DNA of 64,000 nt from Pseudomonas chlororaphis (lineage in GTDB: Bacteria; Pseudomonadota; Gammaproteobacteria; Pseudomonadales; Pseudomonadaceae): contig NZ_MOAL01000008.1 of NCBI RefSeq assembly GCF_003731765.1, positions 124,001-188,000 on the forward strand, given 5' to 3'. The notes under the pieces are model-generated. The model ran no database searches. It had not been told where the DNA came from and was given only the letters and a program-made list of their open reading frames with translations. A program made the position numbers and the translations under genes. This document shows, in pieces, positions 7,536 through 16,686 of this stretch. Numbering within the stretch: position 1 is the first letter of the stretch; every line of letters starts with the position of its first letter.

Positions 7536-8447
7536 ATGTCCTCCCGCGAAAACACCGGCATGGCCCTCGGCCTGCTGGGCGTTGTTATTTTCAGCCTGAC
7601 CCTGCCCTTCACCCGCATTGTGGTGGAGCAGATCCATCCGTTGCTCAACGGCCTGGGCCGTGCCCTGTTCGCGGCGATTCCGGCGGCGTTGCTGTTGCTG
7701 TGGCGGCGGGAAAAATGGCCGACCTGGAAGCAGATCAAAGGCCTGAGCCTGGTGATTCTTGGGGTGATTCTCGGCTTCCCGGTGCTGTCGGCGTGGGCCA
7801 TGCAGACCCTGCCCGCCTCCCATGGCGCCCTGGTCAATGGCCTGCAACCACTGTGTGTGGCGCTGTATGCGGCCTGGCTGTCCCATGAGCGGCCGTCGAA
7901 GGCTTTCTGGGCCTGTGCTGCCCTGGGCAGTGCGCTGGTGCTGGGTTATGCACTGATTAGCGGTGCCGGCAGCATTCAGGCCGGCGACTTGTTGATGCTC
8001 GGAGCGATTGCCGTGGGTGGGCTGGGCTATGCCGAAGGCGGCCGGCTGGCTCGGGAAATGGGCGGCTGGCAGGTGATCTGCTGGGCGCTGGTGCTGTCCA
8101 CGCCGCTGCTGATCGGCCCGGTGTGGTACCTGGCAGCGCAGCATCAGGGGGCGATTTCCAGCAAAACCTGGTGGGCCTTTGGCTACGTCGCGCTGTTTTC
8201 GCAGTTCCTCGGCTTTTTTGCCTGGTACGCCGGGCTGGCCATGGGCGGGATTGCCCGGGTCAGCCAGGTCCAACTGCTACAGATCTTCTTCACCATCGCC
8301 TTTTCCGCCCTGTTCTTTGGCGAACAGGTGCAACCGATCACCTGGCTGTTCGCCGGTGGGGTGATCATCACGGTGATTCTCGGGCGCAAGACCAGCGTGC
8401 GCCCGGCACAACCGGGCAGCCTGCCGGACGGGGTTCAGCTCAAGTAG
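7536..8447 (+). CDS. EamA/DMT family exporter
   Basis: A 303-residue inner-membrane protein with ten predicted segments arranged as two EamA halves. The longer frame from 7389 carries about 50 residues unrelated to the family, so MSSRENTG just before the first membrane segment is taken as the start, although its ribosome site (GTGG) is weak. Substrates of such exporters are usually amino acids or metabolites; none can be named here. Its 3' end overlaps the convergent methyltransferase gene by 13 bp. Confidence 0.82.
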   Translation: MSSRENTGMALGLLGVVIFSLTLPFTRIVVEQIHPLLNGLGRALFAAIPAALLLLWRREKWPTWKQIKGLSLVILGVILGFPVLSAWAMQTLPASHGALVNGLQPLCVALYAAWLSHERPSKAFWACAALGSALVLGYALISGAGSIQAGDLLMLGAIAVGGLGYAEGGRLAREMGGWQVICWALVLSTPLLIGPVWYLAAQHQGAISSKTWWAFGYVALFSQFLGFFAWYAGLAMGGIARVSQVQLLQIFFTIAFSALFFGEQVQPITWLFAGGVIITVILGRKTSVRPAQPGSLPDGVQLK

Positions 8448-9652
8448 CCGTCGGCCCGCAACAGGCTTTCCAGGCAGTGTTCGCTGATCTGGTAGAAGGC
8501 CTTGAGTTCCTCGATCTTCAACAGCAACTGGGCCGGGTCCACCGGCTCGGCGCGCTTGACCGCAAGAATCATTTTGTTCTTGTTGGTGTGCTCCAGGGAG
8601 ATGAACTCGAAGACCTTGGTTTCATAACCACAGGCCTCGAGGAACAACGCACGCAGGCTGTCGGTGACCATCTCTGCCTGCTGCCCCAGGTGCAGGCCGT
8701 ATTGCAGCATCGGCTTGAGCAAGGCCGGGCTCTGGATCTGCAGGCGGATCTGTTTGTGGCAGCACGGCGAGCACATGATGATCGCCGCGCCGGAGCGGAT
8801 GCCAGTATGAATCGCGTAGTCGGTGGCGATGTCACAGGCATGCAGGGCGATCATCACCTCCAGTTGGCTGGGGGCCACGCTGCGCACGTCACCGCACTTG
8901 AACACCAGCCCCGGGTGCTCCAAGCGTGCGGCGGCCGCGTTGCACAGCGTCACCATGTCTTCGCGCAGCTCGACCCCGGTTACCTCGCCCTCGGCCTGCA
9001 AGGTGTTGCGCAGGTAATCGTGGATGGCGAAGGTCAGGTAGCCCTTGCCGGAGCCGAAGTCCGCGACCCGCACCGGCTGGTCGAGCTTGATCGGCGATGA
9101 ACCCAGGGCGTGGCTGAACACCTCGATGAATTTGTTGATCTGCTTCCACTTGCGCGACATGGCCGGGATCAACTCGTGCTGCTTGTTGGTCACCCCCAGG
9201 TCCGCGAGAAACGGCCGGCTCAGGTCAAGAAAGCGATTCTTCTCGCGGTTGTGCTCGGCGGACGGCACTTCCCGCGGCTGCTGGCTCTTGCCCTTGAACA
9301 ACGAGCTTTTACCCTTCTTGCTGTATTCGAGCTGCACTTCATCGGTCAGCGACAGCAAGTGAGCGTTCTTGAACGCCGCCGGCAACAACCCGGCGATGGT
9401 CGTCACACCTTCAGCCAGGGAGAAATTCTTGGTGATGTCGCGGGTTTTATAGCGATAGACAAAGGACAGGCACGGCTGCTCCTTGACCGTCAGTTGCTTG
9501 ATGATGATCCGCTGCAAATCCGCTTCATCGCCCACGTACTTGGCCAGCACCAGCTTGATAAAGGCGTTTTGCGCCAGGCTGGTGTCCAGCAGGGCCAGAA
9601 ACTGGGCGTGATGATCCGGCGCGAGGCTGGCGGAGGGGGCGGTAACGGACAT
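8435..9652 (-). CDS. SAM-dependent methyltransferase (Methyltransf_32-like)
   Basis: A 405-residue protein. An N-terminal domain of about 180 residues is followed by a Rossmann methyltransferase with motif I 'VRVADFGSGKGYLTFAIHDYL'. 'IALHACDIATDYAIHTGI' and 'CSPCCHKQIR' resemble the GSTCD/METTL25-like Methyltransf_32 family, which may act on RNA or protein. The start MSVTAPS at 9652 is preferred by domain extent; only a distant GAGG is seen. It is convergent with the EamA gene, overlapping by 13 bp. Function beyond methyl transfer is unknown. Confidence 0.75.
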   Translation of the reverse strand: MSVTAPSASLAPDHHAQFLALLDTSLAQNAFIKLVLAKYVGDEADLQRIIIKQLTVKEQPCLSFVYRYKTRDITKNFSLAEGVTTIAGLLPAAFKNAHLLSLTDEVQLEYSKKGKSSLFKGKSQQPREVPSAEHNREKNRFLDLSRPFLADLGVTNKQHELIPAMSRKWKQINKFIEVFSHALGSSPIKLDQPVRVADFGSGKGYLTFAIHDYLRNTLQAEGEVTGVELREDMVTLCNAAAARLEHPGLVFKCGDVRSVAPSQLEVMIALHACDIATDYAIHTGIRSGAAIIMCSPCCHKQIRLQIQSPALLKPMLQYGLHLGQQAEMVTDSLRALFLEACGYETKVFEFISLEHTNKNKMILAVKRAEPVDPAQLLLKIEELKAFYQISEHCLESLLRADGYLS

Positions 9653-9880
9653 GGGGGAGCGTGCCTCGGGGGAAGAGCGGTGCGGAACAGAAAAAAGTGC
9701 CGGGGATTTTAGGGGCAATGGGCCGAGGGGGCACGGAGTTATTGCACCAACGGCGCTTTTTTCCGCCGCGCCCCCAGCGCCAACGTCAACCGAGGTCGCC
9801 GGCCATTGCCCGGCCCGCTATCGGCCGGCAGCCAATGACCGGTTGCCCGGGAGCCGCCGGGCGCCGAGTAAAATCGCGGG

Positions 9881-11332
9881 TTAGGGCAGATCCTGGCGAC
9901 CGCGGTGCGGGTGGAAGTACGGGGTTTTCTCCAGTTCCCACTCCAGCTCCCAGTCCAGCAATCGCTGCTGATAGGCACTGAAGTCCGCGCAAAACAGTTG
10001 GGTGACGATGCCCTGGGCCAAACGTTCGGCAGCAGCCGAGATCGCCGGGATGTCCGAGGCAATGGAGCCGAAACTCAGGCTCGCGGCGTGATTGAACAGG
10101 TGCACCTGGTTCAGCTCGGAATCGCCATCAGCCCTGCCCCGCTCCTCCAGTTCAAACCCCCTGCCCAGCCACGGGAACAACCCCAGGTGCGGACGCTCGG
10201 CAGCCGGGGCGAAGCGATCACGCCACAAGGCCACTCGCTCCAGCACGTGGCCAAACAACGGCGCACGGGCCAGGTCGACGCGAAACCCGGTGCCGACAAT
10301 CAAGAAGTCCACCTGGTCGCTGCGCTCGCCGAGCTGCAGTTGCACCCGGCCGTCGACCTCGCTGACGGCCTCGAACCGCGAGTCGAAATTCACCGACAAG
10401 CGCTCACCGCCGGCCGCCGCCAGAGTGCGCAACACCGTCTCGTGGGGCGGCGGTGGCGGCGTGTCGTCCAAGTAGCAAGAGACAGCCCATTTCTGCTCCG
10501 GCGCCAGGGCCGACCAGCCTTCGATAAACCCGGGGTAAACGTACCCCCGGGCCTTGTTGATCTGCGGCAGATGGTTGCGCCGAGCATACAGGGTGACGTG
10601 GGCAGCACCGTGTTCCAGGGCCGTGGCGGCATTGTCCCAGGCGGAAGAGCCGGCCCCGATCACCGCCACATGACGCCCGGCCAGGGCCGAAAAATCCACC
10701 GGGTCGCAACTATGGGCGGCGAAGCGGGGAAACAACCCGGGGTCGACAAACGCCGGGATACTCGCCCCACCCGCCCCGGCGCGCCCGGAGGCAATCACCA
10801 GGCGCCGGGCCTTGAAAGTGCCGCCGTCAGCCCGCCACAGCGTGACCTGCCCGGGCACCACCGAAAAGCTGCGGATCGGCGCCTGGTACTCGATGGGCAA
10901 GTCGAAGGCCTCGGCGATCCAGTCGAGATAGCCTTGCCACACGGCGTTGGGAATCTTGTACAGCGCCTCCCAGGCCTCGTCGCCATGGACCGCCTCGTAC
11001 CAGGCGCGAAACGTCAGGGCGCGAATGCCCAGGGCCAGCCCCGGCAAGTCCTTGGGCGAGCGCAAGGTGGGCATGCGCGCGTAGGTGGTCCAAGGCCCGC
11101 TGTGGCCCTGGGGTTGGTCGTCGAACAGGCGAATGTTCTGCACCCCCTTGAGGATCAGCGCCACTGCCGCGGCGATGCCGAACATGCCGGCCCCGACAAT
11201 CGCCACATCGGCCAGCTCCTCGCCGTCGACGCTTTGGCCCTGGGTCGGCCAGGCCGCCGGGGGCAGTTTCAGGTAGGCCAGTTCTTCCCTCAGGCGTTGA
11301 GTGGCCAGGGTGTTGGACGCTGTCTTCGTCAT
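9881..11332 (-). CDS. FAD/NAD(P)-binding monooxygenase, coupled to Liv-type ABC operon
   Basis: A 483-residue flavoprotein. The first dinucleotide motif is GAGMFG (residues 47-52) and the second is 'VAVIGAGSSAWDNAATAL' near the middle, as in flavin-containing and Baeyer-Villiger-type monooxygenases. The canonical BVMO fingerprint is not evident. Its ATG overlaps the TGA of the upstream ATPase gene (ATGA), so translation is coupled to the transporter. This implies that it acts on the imported compound. The product could be an N- or S-hydroxylated or oxygenated metabolite; the substrate is unknown. Confidence 0.78.
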   Translation of the reverse strand: MTKTASNTLATQRLREELAYLKLPPAAWPTQGQSVDGEELADVAIVGAGMFGIAAAVALILKGVQNIRLFDDQPQGHSGPWTTYARMPTLRSPKDLPGLALGIRALTFRAWYEAVHGDEAWEALYKIPNAVWQGYLDWIAEAFDLPIEYQAPIRSFSVVPGQVTLWRADGGTFKARRLVIASGRAGAGGASIPAFVDPGLFPRFAAHSCDPVDFSALAGRHVAVIGAGSSAWDNAATALEHGAAHVTLYARRNHLPQINKARGYVYPGFIEGWSALAPEQKWAVSCYLDDTPPPPPHETVLRTLAAAGGERLSVNFDSRFEAVSEVDGRVQLQLGERSDQVDFLIVGTGFRVDLARAPLFGHVLERVALWRDRFAPAAERPHLGLFPWLGRGFELEERGRADGDSELNQVHLFNHAASLSFGSIASDIPAISAAAERLAQGIVTQLFCADFSAYQQRLLDWELEWELEKTPYFHPHRGRQDLP

Positions 11333-12036
11333 GGGTGGTAATGACCTCCGAGGTAAGCTTCGACAATCCGTGGGTCGGCAGCGATCTGCTCGGCCGGCCC
11401 GGAAAAAGTGATGTGCCCGCCCTCCAGCACCGCCGCGTGGTCGGCCACCCGCAGCGCGGCCCGAGCGTTCTGCTCCACCAGCAGGACGGTGAGGCCGGTG
11501 GAGCGGATGTGTTGGATCAGGCGGAAAATTTCCCCCACCACCTTGGGCGCCAGGCCCAGGGAGGGTTCGTCCATCAGCAGAATGCGCGGACGACGCATCA
11601 GCGCACGACCGATGCAAAGCATTTGCTGCTCACCGCCGGAGAGCGAGCCGGCCAGTTGGTTGAGGCGCTCGCCGATCACCGGAAAAAGATCCAGCACCGA
11701 CTCGGCCTCGCGCATGCCGTAAGGCCCGCCGCCCACCAGCAGGTTTTCCCGAACCGTCATGTTGGAAAAAATCTGCCGGCCTTCCGGGGTCTGCAAAATG
11801 CCCCGCTGCACCCGCGTGTGGCTGGGCAGGCCGTTGATGTCTTGGCCGTCGAGCAGGACCTTGCCGCCACTGGCCTGGTAGATGCCGGAAATGGCCCGCA
11901 TCAGGCTGGTCTTACCGGCGCCGTTGGCCCCCAGCACGGCGATGATGCTGCGCTCGGGCACCGCCAGGCTAATGCCGTGCAAGATGTCGTGGGTGCCGAG
12001 GTTGATCTTCAGGTTCTGTACTTCAAGGATGCTCAT
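11329..12036 (-). CDS. ABC transporter ATPase, LivF type
   Basis: A 235-residue ATPase of the branched-chain amino-acid/urea/amide importer class. Walker A is GANGAGKT, the signature is LSGGEQQ, Walker B is 'RILLMDEPSLGLAP' and the switch His is replaced by the 'LLVEQN' Gln typical of LivF. Its start overlaps the LivG-type stop by ATGA, and its own stop overlaps the monooxygenase start. It energises the importer with the LivG-type partner. Confidence 0.93.
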   Translation of the reverse strand: MSILEVQNLKINLGTHDILHGISLAVPERSIIAVLGANGAGKTSLMRAISGIYQASGGKVLLDGQDINGLPSHTRVQRGILQTPEGRQIFSNMTVRENLLVGGGPYGMREAESVLDLFPVIGERLNQLAGSLSGGEQQMLCIGRALMRRPRILLMDEPSLGLAPKVVGEIFRLIQHIRSTGLTVLLVEQNARAALRVADHAAVLEGGHITFSGPAEQIAADPRIVEAYLGGHYHP

Positions 12037-12788
12037 TGCCAGTCCGTCCCCAAGTAAGATTCCAGCACCGCCGCATCAGTGCGAATGGCGCTTGGCGGCC
12101 CGTCGGCGATCTTCTTGCCCGAGGCCAGGACGATGATCCGCTGACAGATCGACATCACCAGGTTCATGTCGTGCTCCACCAGCATCAGGCTCAGCCCCTC
12201 CTCGTGCAGACGGCGGATGCAAGCCGCCAATTCGGCGGTTTCGGTGTCGTTGAGGCCGGCCGCCGGCTCGTCGAGGATCAGCAACTGCGGTTGCATCGCC
12301 AGGGCTCGGGCAATTTCCAGGTACTTGCGCTGGCCGTAAGACAGATTGGCCGCCAACTCGTCGGCCAGATGCTGCAAACCGACCCGCTCCAGGGCCTGCC
12401 AGCTCAGCTCGGAGATCCGCCGACTGCGCGCCCCCCGGGCAAAAATGCTCTCCAACAGGCCCTGGCCGATCACTCCGGTGGCGCCGACCGAGACATTGTC
12501 GAACACGGTCATGTTGGGAAAGATCCGCAGGTTCTGGAAGGTGCGCGACAGGCCGAGCCGGGCAATCGAGTGCGGCGCCTGGTCGGTGATCTCACGCCCG
12601 GCAAAACGCACGCTGCCGGAACTGACCGGGACAAACCCGGTGATCAGGTTGAACAGGGTGGTCTTGCCGGCGCCATTGGGGCCGATCAGCCCCACCAGTT
12701 CGCCTTGGTCGACGTACCCGGATACCTGGTCGATGGCATTCAGCCCGCCGAAGCGTCGGCTCAGGTCGGTAAATTCAAGCAGCCTCAT
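12033..12788 (-). CDS. ABC transporter ATPase, LivG type
   Basis: A 251-residue ATPase with Walker A GPNGAGKT, signature 'ANLSYGQRKYLEIARAL', Walker B 'LLILDEPAAGLN' and switch His in 'LVEHDMNLVM'. The variant signature with YGQ and the long C-terminal part are LivG hallmarks. The gene is coupled to neighbours at both ends by ATGA overlaps. It pairs with the LivF-type protein on the cytoplasmic face of the permease. Confidence 0.93.
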   Translation of the reverse strand: MRLLEFTDLSRRFGGLNAIDQVSGYVDQGELVGLIGPNGAGKTTLFNLITGFVPVSSGSVRFAGREITDQAPHSIARLGLSRTFQNLRIFPNMTVFDNVSVGATGVIGQGLLESIFARGARSRRISELSWQALERVGLQHLADELAANLSYGQRKYLEIARALAMQPQLLILDEPAAGLNDTETAELAACIRRLHEEGLSLMLVEHDMNLVMSICQRIIVLASGKKIADGPPSAIRTDAAVLESYLGTDWQ

Positions 12789-13789
12789 TTCCAGCCCACC
12801 TTCTTACCCTGCTGTTGTCTCCAGGCCCCGCCCAGCAAGCCGCGCGCCAGGGAAATCGCCGGCACTTCGCCGCACAGGCCCTTGGGCAGGAACAGGATGG
12901 AGAAGAACATGACGAGGCCGACGATGATGTTGCGCAAGTCACCGAAACCGCGCAGGGCTTCCGGCAGCAAAACCAGCAACAGCGCGCCGATGATCGCCCC
13001 GGGAAGGCTGCCCAGGCCGCCGACCACCACCATGGCGAGGATCAGGATGGTTTCGGAGAATTTGAAGTCGTTCGGCGAGATGTAGCCCGTGGTGTAGGCC
13101 CAGAGCGCACCGGCAATACCGGCAAAAAACGCCGCCACGGAGAACACCTCGGTCTTCAGCCGGGCCGCATCGATGCCCATGGCCGCGGCGCACTGGTCAT
13201 CCTCGCGCAGGGCCCGCAGCGCGTTGCCGTAGTAGGAGTAACTGAGGCGGTGGATGACCCAGATCGACAGCGACACGGTGATCGCGACCACGTAGTAGAT
13301 GCCGGTGTTGTCGGTAACCTCGTAGCCGAACAGGTTCATCGGCGAGAACAGGGTCACGCCGTTCGGCCCGCCAGTGACCTCGACCCAATTCATCAGGACG
13401 ATGTAAATCATCTGCCCAATGGCCAGGGTCGCCACGGCGAAGTAAATGCTCACCAGGCGCATAGTGGGCAGCGCCACCAGGAAGGCGATCAATGCCGAGC
13501 CCAGCCCCGCCAGCGGCAGGGCCAGCCAGAACGGTACTTGGTAGGCGACCCCGGCCAGGGCCGCCAGATAGGCACCGACGCCGTAGAACGCTGCCTGGCC
13601 CAGGTGCAGCAGGCCGGTAACGCCCGACACCAGGTGCAGGGATGAGGCCAGCAGCGCGAAGATCAGCGCCAGGCTGGCCAACTGGTAGTAATAGCCGCCG
13701 CCATGCAGGTACAGCGCCAGGGGCACCGCCACCAGCACCAGCAGCAAGATCGCGGCAATGACCGCGCGGGGAGTGAATCGCTCAGACAC
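12785..13789 (-). CDS. ABC transporter permease, LivM type
   Basis: A 334-residue inner-membrane permease with about nine segments and the LivM signature 'ASSLHLVSGVTGLLHLGQAAFYGVGAYLAAL'. GTG at 13789 (VSERFTP) is chosen because GGAGG is placed 8 nt before it; an upstream TTG has no site. The start lies inside the last codons of the LivH-type gene (8-bp overlap), and the stop overlaps the LivG-type start. Confidence 0.9.
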   Translation of the reverse strand: MSERFTPRAVIAAILLLVLVAVPLALYLHGGGYYYQLASLALIFALLASSLHLVSGVTGLLHLGQAAFYGVGAYLAALAGVAYQVPFWLALPLAGLGSALIAFLVALPTMRLVSIYFAVATLAIGQMIYIVLMNWVEVTGGPNGVTLFSPMNLFGYEVTDNTGIYYVVAITVSLSIWVIHRLSYSYYGNALRALREDDQCAAAMGIDAARLKTEVFSVAAFFAGIAGALWAYTTGYISPNDFKFSETILILAMVVVGGLGSLPGAIIGALLLVLLPEALRGFGDLRNIIVGLVMFFSILFLPKGLCGEVPAISLARGLLGGAWRQQQGKKVGWK

Positions 13790-14696
13790 GTTCCCGCCCT
13801 CCACCAAACAAACCCCGGGGAAAAAAGACCAGGGTCAGGATCAGGAACAGATAAGGCACCAGGTCGGCCCAGGCAGAGGGCATCACGGTGGTGGCCATGC
13901 TTTCCGAAACCCCGAGGATCAGGGCGCAGATCACCGCCCCAGGAATCGACACCAGGCCGCCCATGACCATGGCCACAAAGGCCTTGATGCCCGGGGCAAA
14001 GCCCATGGAAGGAAACACCGAACCGTAATACAGGCCCACCAGCAAGCCGGCCACGGCGCCCATCAGCGACCCGAGGATAAAGGTGCTGACAATGGTGCGG
14101 TCGACGTTGATGCCACTGTACTTGGCCCCCAGTGGGTTGTTGGACACCGCACGGATCGACAGGCCGATGCGGGTCTTTTTCAGCAGCCATTGCAGGCCGA
14201 TCAGCATGCTCGCCGAGACCCCGAAGATCACCAGGTCGCCGCTGACGATGGTAATGCTGCCCAAGGCAATGGGCGTATTGAGCATGTAGCCGAAGGGCAC
14301 CGGCTGCATCTGCGAGCCCATGCCCAGTTCCAGGCCTTCACGCACGATGATGGACAGCGCCAGAGACGACATCAGCGTCGACTCGCGCATGGCCCGGGAC
14401 TTCAGCGACGCCTCGTCGGAGAAACGCCGGAACGGCTTGAACGCCAGTCGCTCCAGGCCGAAGCCGAGCAAGGCTCCAACCGCCGCCACCAGCAGGATCA
14501 CGCCCGCCAGCGGCGGCGCGTAGGCACCGATGATAAACAGGCCGGCCACGGCGCCGATGGTGTAGACCTCGGAGTGGGCGAAATTCACGGCATTGAGCAC
14601 GCCGAAAATCAGGGTGAAACCAATCGCCACCAGCGCATAGGTCATGCCTTGCGACAAGCCGATGGCCAGTAGCTGGAAATAATAGGAATCGATCAC
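13782..14696 (-). CDS. ABC transporter permease, LivH type
   Basis: A 304-residue inner-membrane permease with the LivH-type opening 'LLAIGLSQGMTYALVAIGFTLIFGVLNAVNFAHSE', where the substrate path and gate lie in this family. The start is GTG with GAGG 8 nt upstream. It follows the binding-protein gene by 126 bp and begins the tightly overlapping permease-ATPase block. Confidence 0.9.
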   Translation of the reverse strand: MIDSYYFQLLAIGLSQGMTYALVAIGFTLIFGVLNAVNFAHSEVYTIGAVAGLFIIGAYAPPLAGVILLVAAVGALLGFGLERLAFKPFRRFSDEASLKSRAMRESTLMSSLALSIIVREGLELGMGSQMQPVPFGYMLNTPIALGSITIVSGDLVIFGVSASMLIGLQWLLKKTRIGLSIRAVSNNPLGAKYSGINVDRTIVSTFILGSLMGAVAGLLVGLYYGSVFPSMGFAPGIKAFVAMVMGGLVSIPGAVICALILGVSESMATTVMPSAWADLVPYLFLILTLVFFPRGLFGGGRERV

Positions 14697-14822
14697 GGCT
14701 AACGCCTCGAACAGGTAGGGCTGGCTCCCCGGCGCACAGGTGGGCGCGCCAGGTTCCCGGGGTGACCCGGGCCATCGGCGGCCACGCGATTGAAGGTTTC
14801 AACCACGGGGCCACCGGGGTGG

Positions 14823-15941
14823 TCAGTGGGTCGAAGGCTCGAACTTGCCGGCCACCACTTCCACCTTGACCAGGGACTTTTGCGGCTCACGGTTGGCGTC
14901 GAAGGTGGTGGACCCGGTCACCCCCGGGAAGTCCTTGGTGTCGGCCAGCGCCTGGCGCACCTTGTCCCTAGTCGGCTCGGGATAGGCCCGGGCCAGGGCG
15001 TCGAGCATGATGTTGGTAGCGTCATAGGCCTGGGCCGGGAACTGGCCGGGCTCCTCGCCATTGCGCGCCGCCTTCCACTCGCTCACGAAGTGCCGCACGT
15101 TATCGCTGTCCACCGTCGGCAGGAAGGTCGAGGTCAATCGCAAGCCGTCGGCGTCCTTGCCCGCCAGCTTGATCAACTGCTCGTTGTAGGCCGCGGAGCT
15201 GGAGAACACCGGCGCCTTGACCCCCAACTGATGCAGTTGCTTGAGGAACTGCGCTGCGTCCTCGTAAAAGATCGCGCCGTAAATGGCATCGGGCTGGGCC
15301 CGGTCGACCTTGGTGATCAGCGAACGGAAATCCGGAATGCCGCGGTTGAAGTACTCGGAGAACACCACCTCGATGCCGTTTTCCTTGGCCTTTTTCTCAA
15401 AGGCCCGCACCGCCGACTGCCCCCAGTCGGTCTGTTCGCCAATCACCGCCACCTTCTTGTAACCCTGGGCCGCGATCCAGTCGGCGTTATAGGGGCCTTC
15501 CTGATCCTGATTGGTGATGTTGCGAAATTGCCACTGGGAAATTTTCGTGTAGTCGGGGTGGGACGCCGTCTGCGACAGCTGGGACAAGCCTGCGCGCTTG
15601 TAGACCTGGGCCGAGGCCATGGACACCGTCGAGGTGAAGTCCCCCAGCACGCCGAGGATGCTCGGGTCGTCGGAGAATTTACGGGCAATCGACACCGCTT
15701 CCTTGGCATCGGAACGGGAGTCTTCGAAGACAATCTCCACCGGCACCGGTAGCCGGCCGGAAGCGTTGAATTCCTTCAGCGCGATTTGCGCGGCGACCTT
15801 GAAGTCCTGCCCATATTGGGCGGTGTTGCCGGTGAGCGGTAATTGATAGCCGATGCGCAGGCTGTCCGCCCCATTGGCAACCCCGGCCAAGGCCAATGCC
15901 GTGAACGCCAGGCTGAACACGACCTTTTTGCGAATGCCCAT
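14823..15941 (-). CDS. Periplasmic substrate-binding protein, LivK/LivJ type
   Basis: A 372-residue precursor. The signal peptide covers about residues 1-24 (cleavage after 'GVANG'/'A'), and the mature part is a Peripla_BP_6 type I binding fold ('LRIGYQLPLTGNTAQYGQD...'). It delivers the ligand to the LivHMGF-type complex. As first gene it probably has the operon promoter upstream; a TTTATAA motif about 30-40 nt before the ATG is a possible -10. The binding-site residues cannot be assigned to a specific ligand, and the downstream monooxygenase argues against a simple leucine transporter. Confidence 0.88.
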   Translation of the reverse strand: MGIRKKVVFSLAFTALALAGVANGADSLRIGYQLPLTGNTAQYGQDFKVAAQIALKEFNASGRLPVPVEIVFEDSRSDAKEAVSIARKFSDDPSILGVLGDFTSTVSMASAQVYKRAGLSQLSQTASHPDYTKISQWQFRNITNQDQEGPYNADWIAAQGYKKVAVIGEQTDWGQSAVRAFEKKAKENGIEVVFSEYFNRGIPDFRSLITKVDRAQPDAIYGAIFYEDAAQFLKQLHQLGVKAPVFSSSAAYNEQLIKLAGKDADGLRLTSTFLPTVDSDNVRHFVSEWKAARNGEEPGQFPAQAYDATNIMLDALARAYPEPTRDKVRQALADTKDFPGVTGSTTFDANREPQKSLVKVEVVAGKFEPSTH

Positions 15942-16686
15942 GTATCCCCCAAAACCAAAAGTTGATCAGCGTTATAAATACCCACGCGCCAGCAGAACTT
16001 GATCGATTCAAAGTTCCTCTGTGCAACGCGCACAAAACCCGGCCACGACCAAAGAACCCGAGGGTTAGTCGTCCGCTGCCTTATCAAGTCGTTAGTTGAT
16101 CGAGCTGAAAAAAACCTGGCCCGAAGTTGCCCCAATAGCGTTCAACGCGCAGGCGGAAACACGGGCAACCGGCACTGCACAAACCCACCGGCACCCAGGC
16201 TCAAACACGCGTCGAACCGCAGCCCAGAGGCCTCGCCTGGCTTGGCCCAGCGCTGCGAAGAATACTCACTATGCTTATTCGCTTCTAATATTGTTTTTTA
16301 CATTTATATGCAAATATCGAATAAGCAGTGAATTATTACTGACGGATTTAATCGGTTATTCACAGCAGAAGAGTGAGAGACCCGGAGACGGATTGGCGAT
16401 GGAGACTTAACCGAGTGCCATCACCGAATTGATACTTTAGTCGCAAATAACCAGACTGAAGTTCTGGGCTAATCAAATGGGAAGTGTGTTCGAGTCTTGT
16501 TCATGACACGCACGTGAGGGGAATAAACATTGAGGAAGATGGCGTACATCGATATTTAAAAGCGCTATTCGGCCAACTACTACTTTCGACCTATCACGCT
16601 CAAACAGCAGCGATCCAAATTCGCCCGGGACCGTGGTAACAGGCCCTCTTTATCACGGGGCCTGTAGGGGGCGGCGCGGGCTGAGC
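15942..16686. other. 745-bp intergenic region, AT-rich right half
   Basis: The left half holds the likely promoter of the binding-protein gene. From about 16264 to 16620 the base composition shifts sharply to AT ('TATTGTTTTTTACATTTATATGC' region), unlike its surroundings. An open frame at 15999-16331 has no family resemblance, no ribosome site and odd composition, so no gene is called. No tRNA or terminator with a T-run was found. Confidence 0.6.
16639..16665. other. Hairpin downstream of TPM-domain gene
   Basis: ACAGGCCC and GGGCCTGT form a perfect 8-bp stem around an 11-nt loop, 22 nt past the stop of the leftward TPM gene. No T-run follows on that strand, so it may be a transcript-end stabiliser rather than an intrinsic terminator. 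Confidence 0.45.

Noticed and set aside
15999..16331. 110-codon open frame in the intergenic region
   Set aside because: No ribosome site, no domain, and it crosses a sharp change in base composition.
16639..16665. Intrinsic terminator for the TPM operon
   Set aside because: The stem is good, but no T-run follows on the transcribed strand, so it is listed only as a hairpin.
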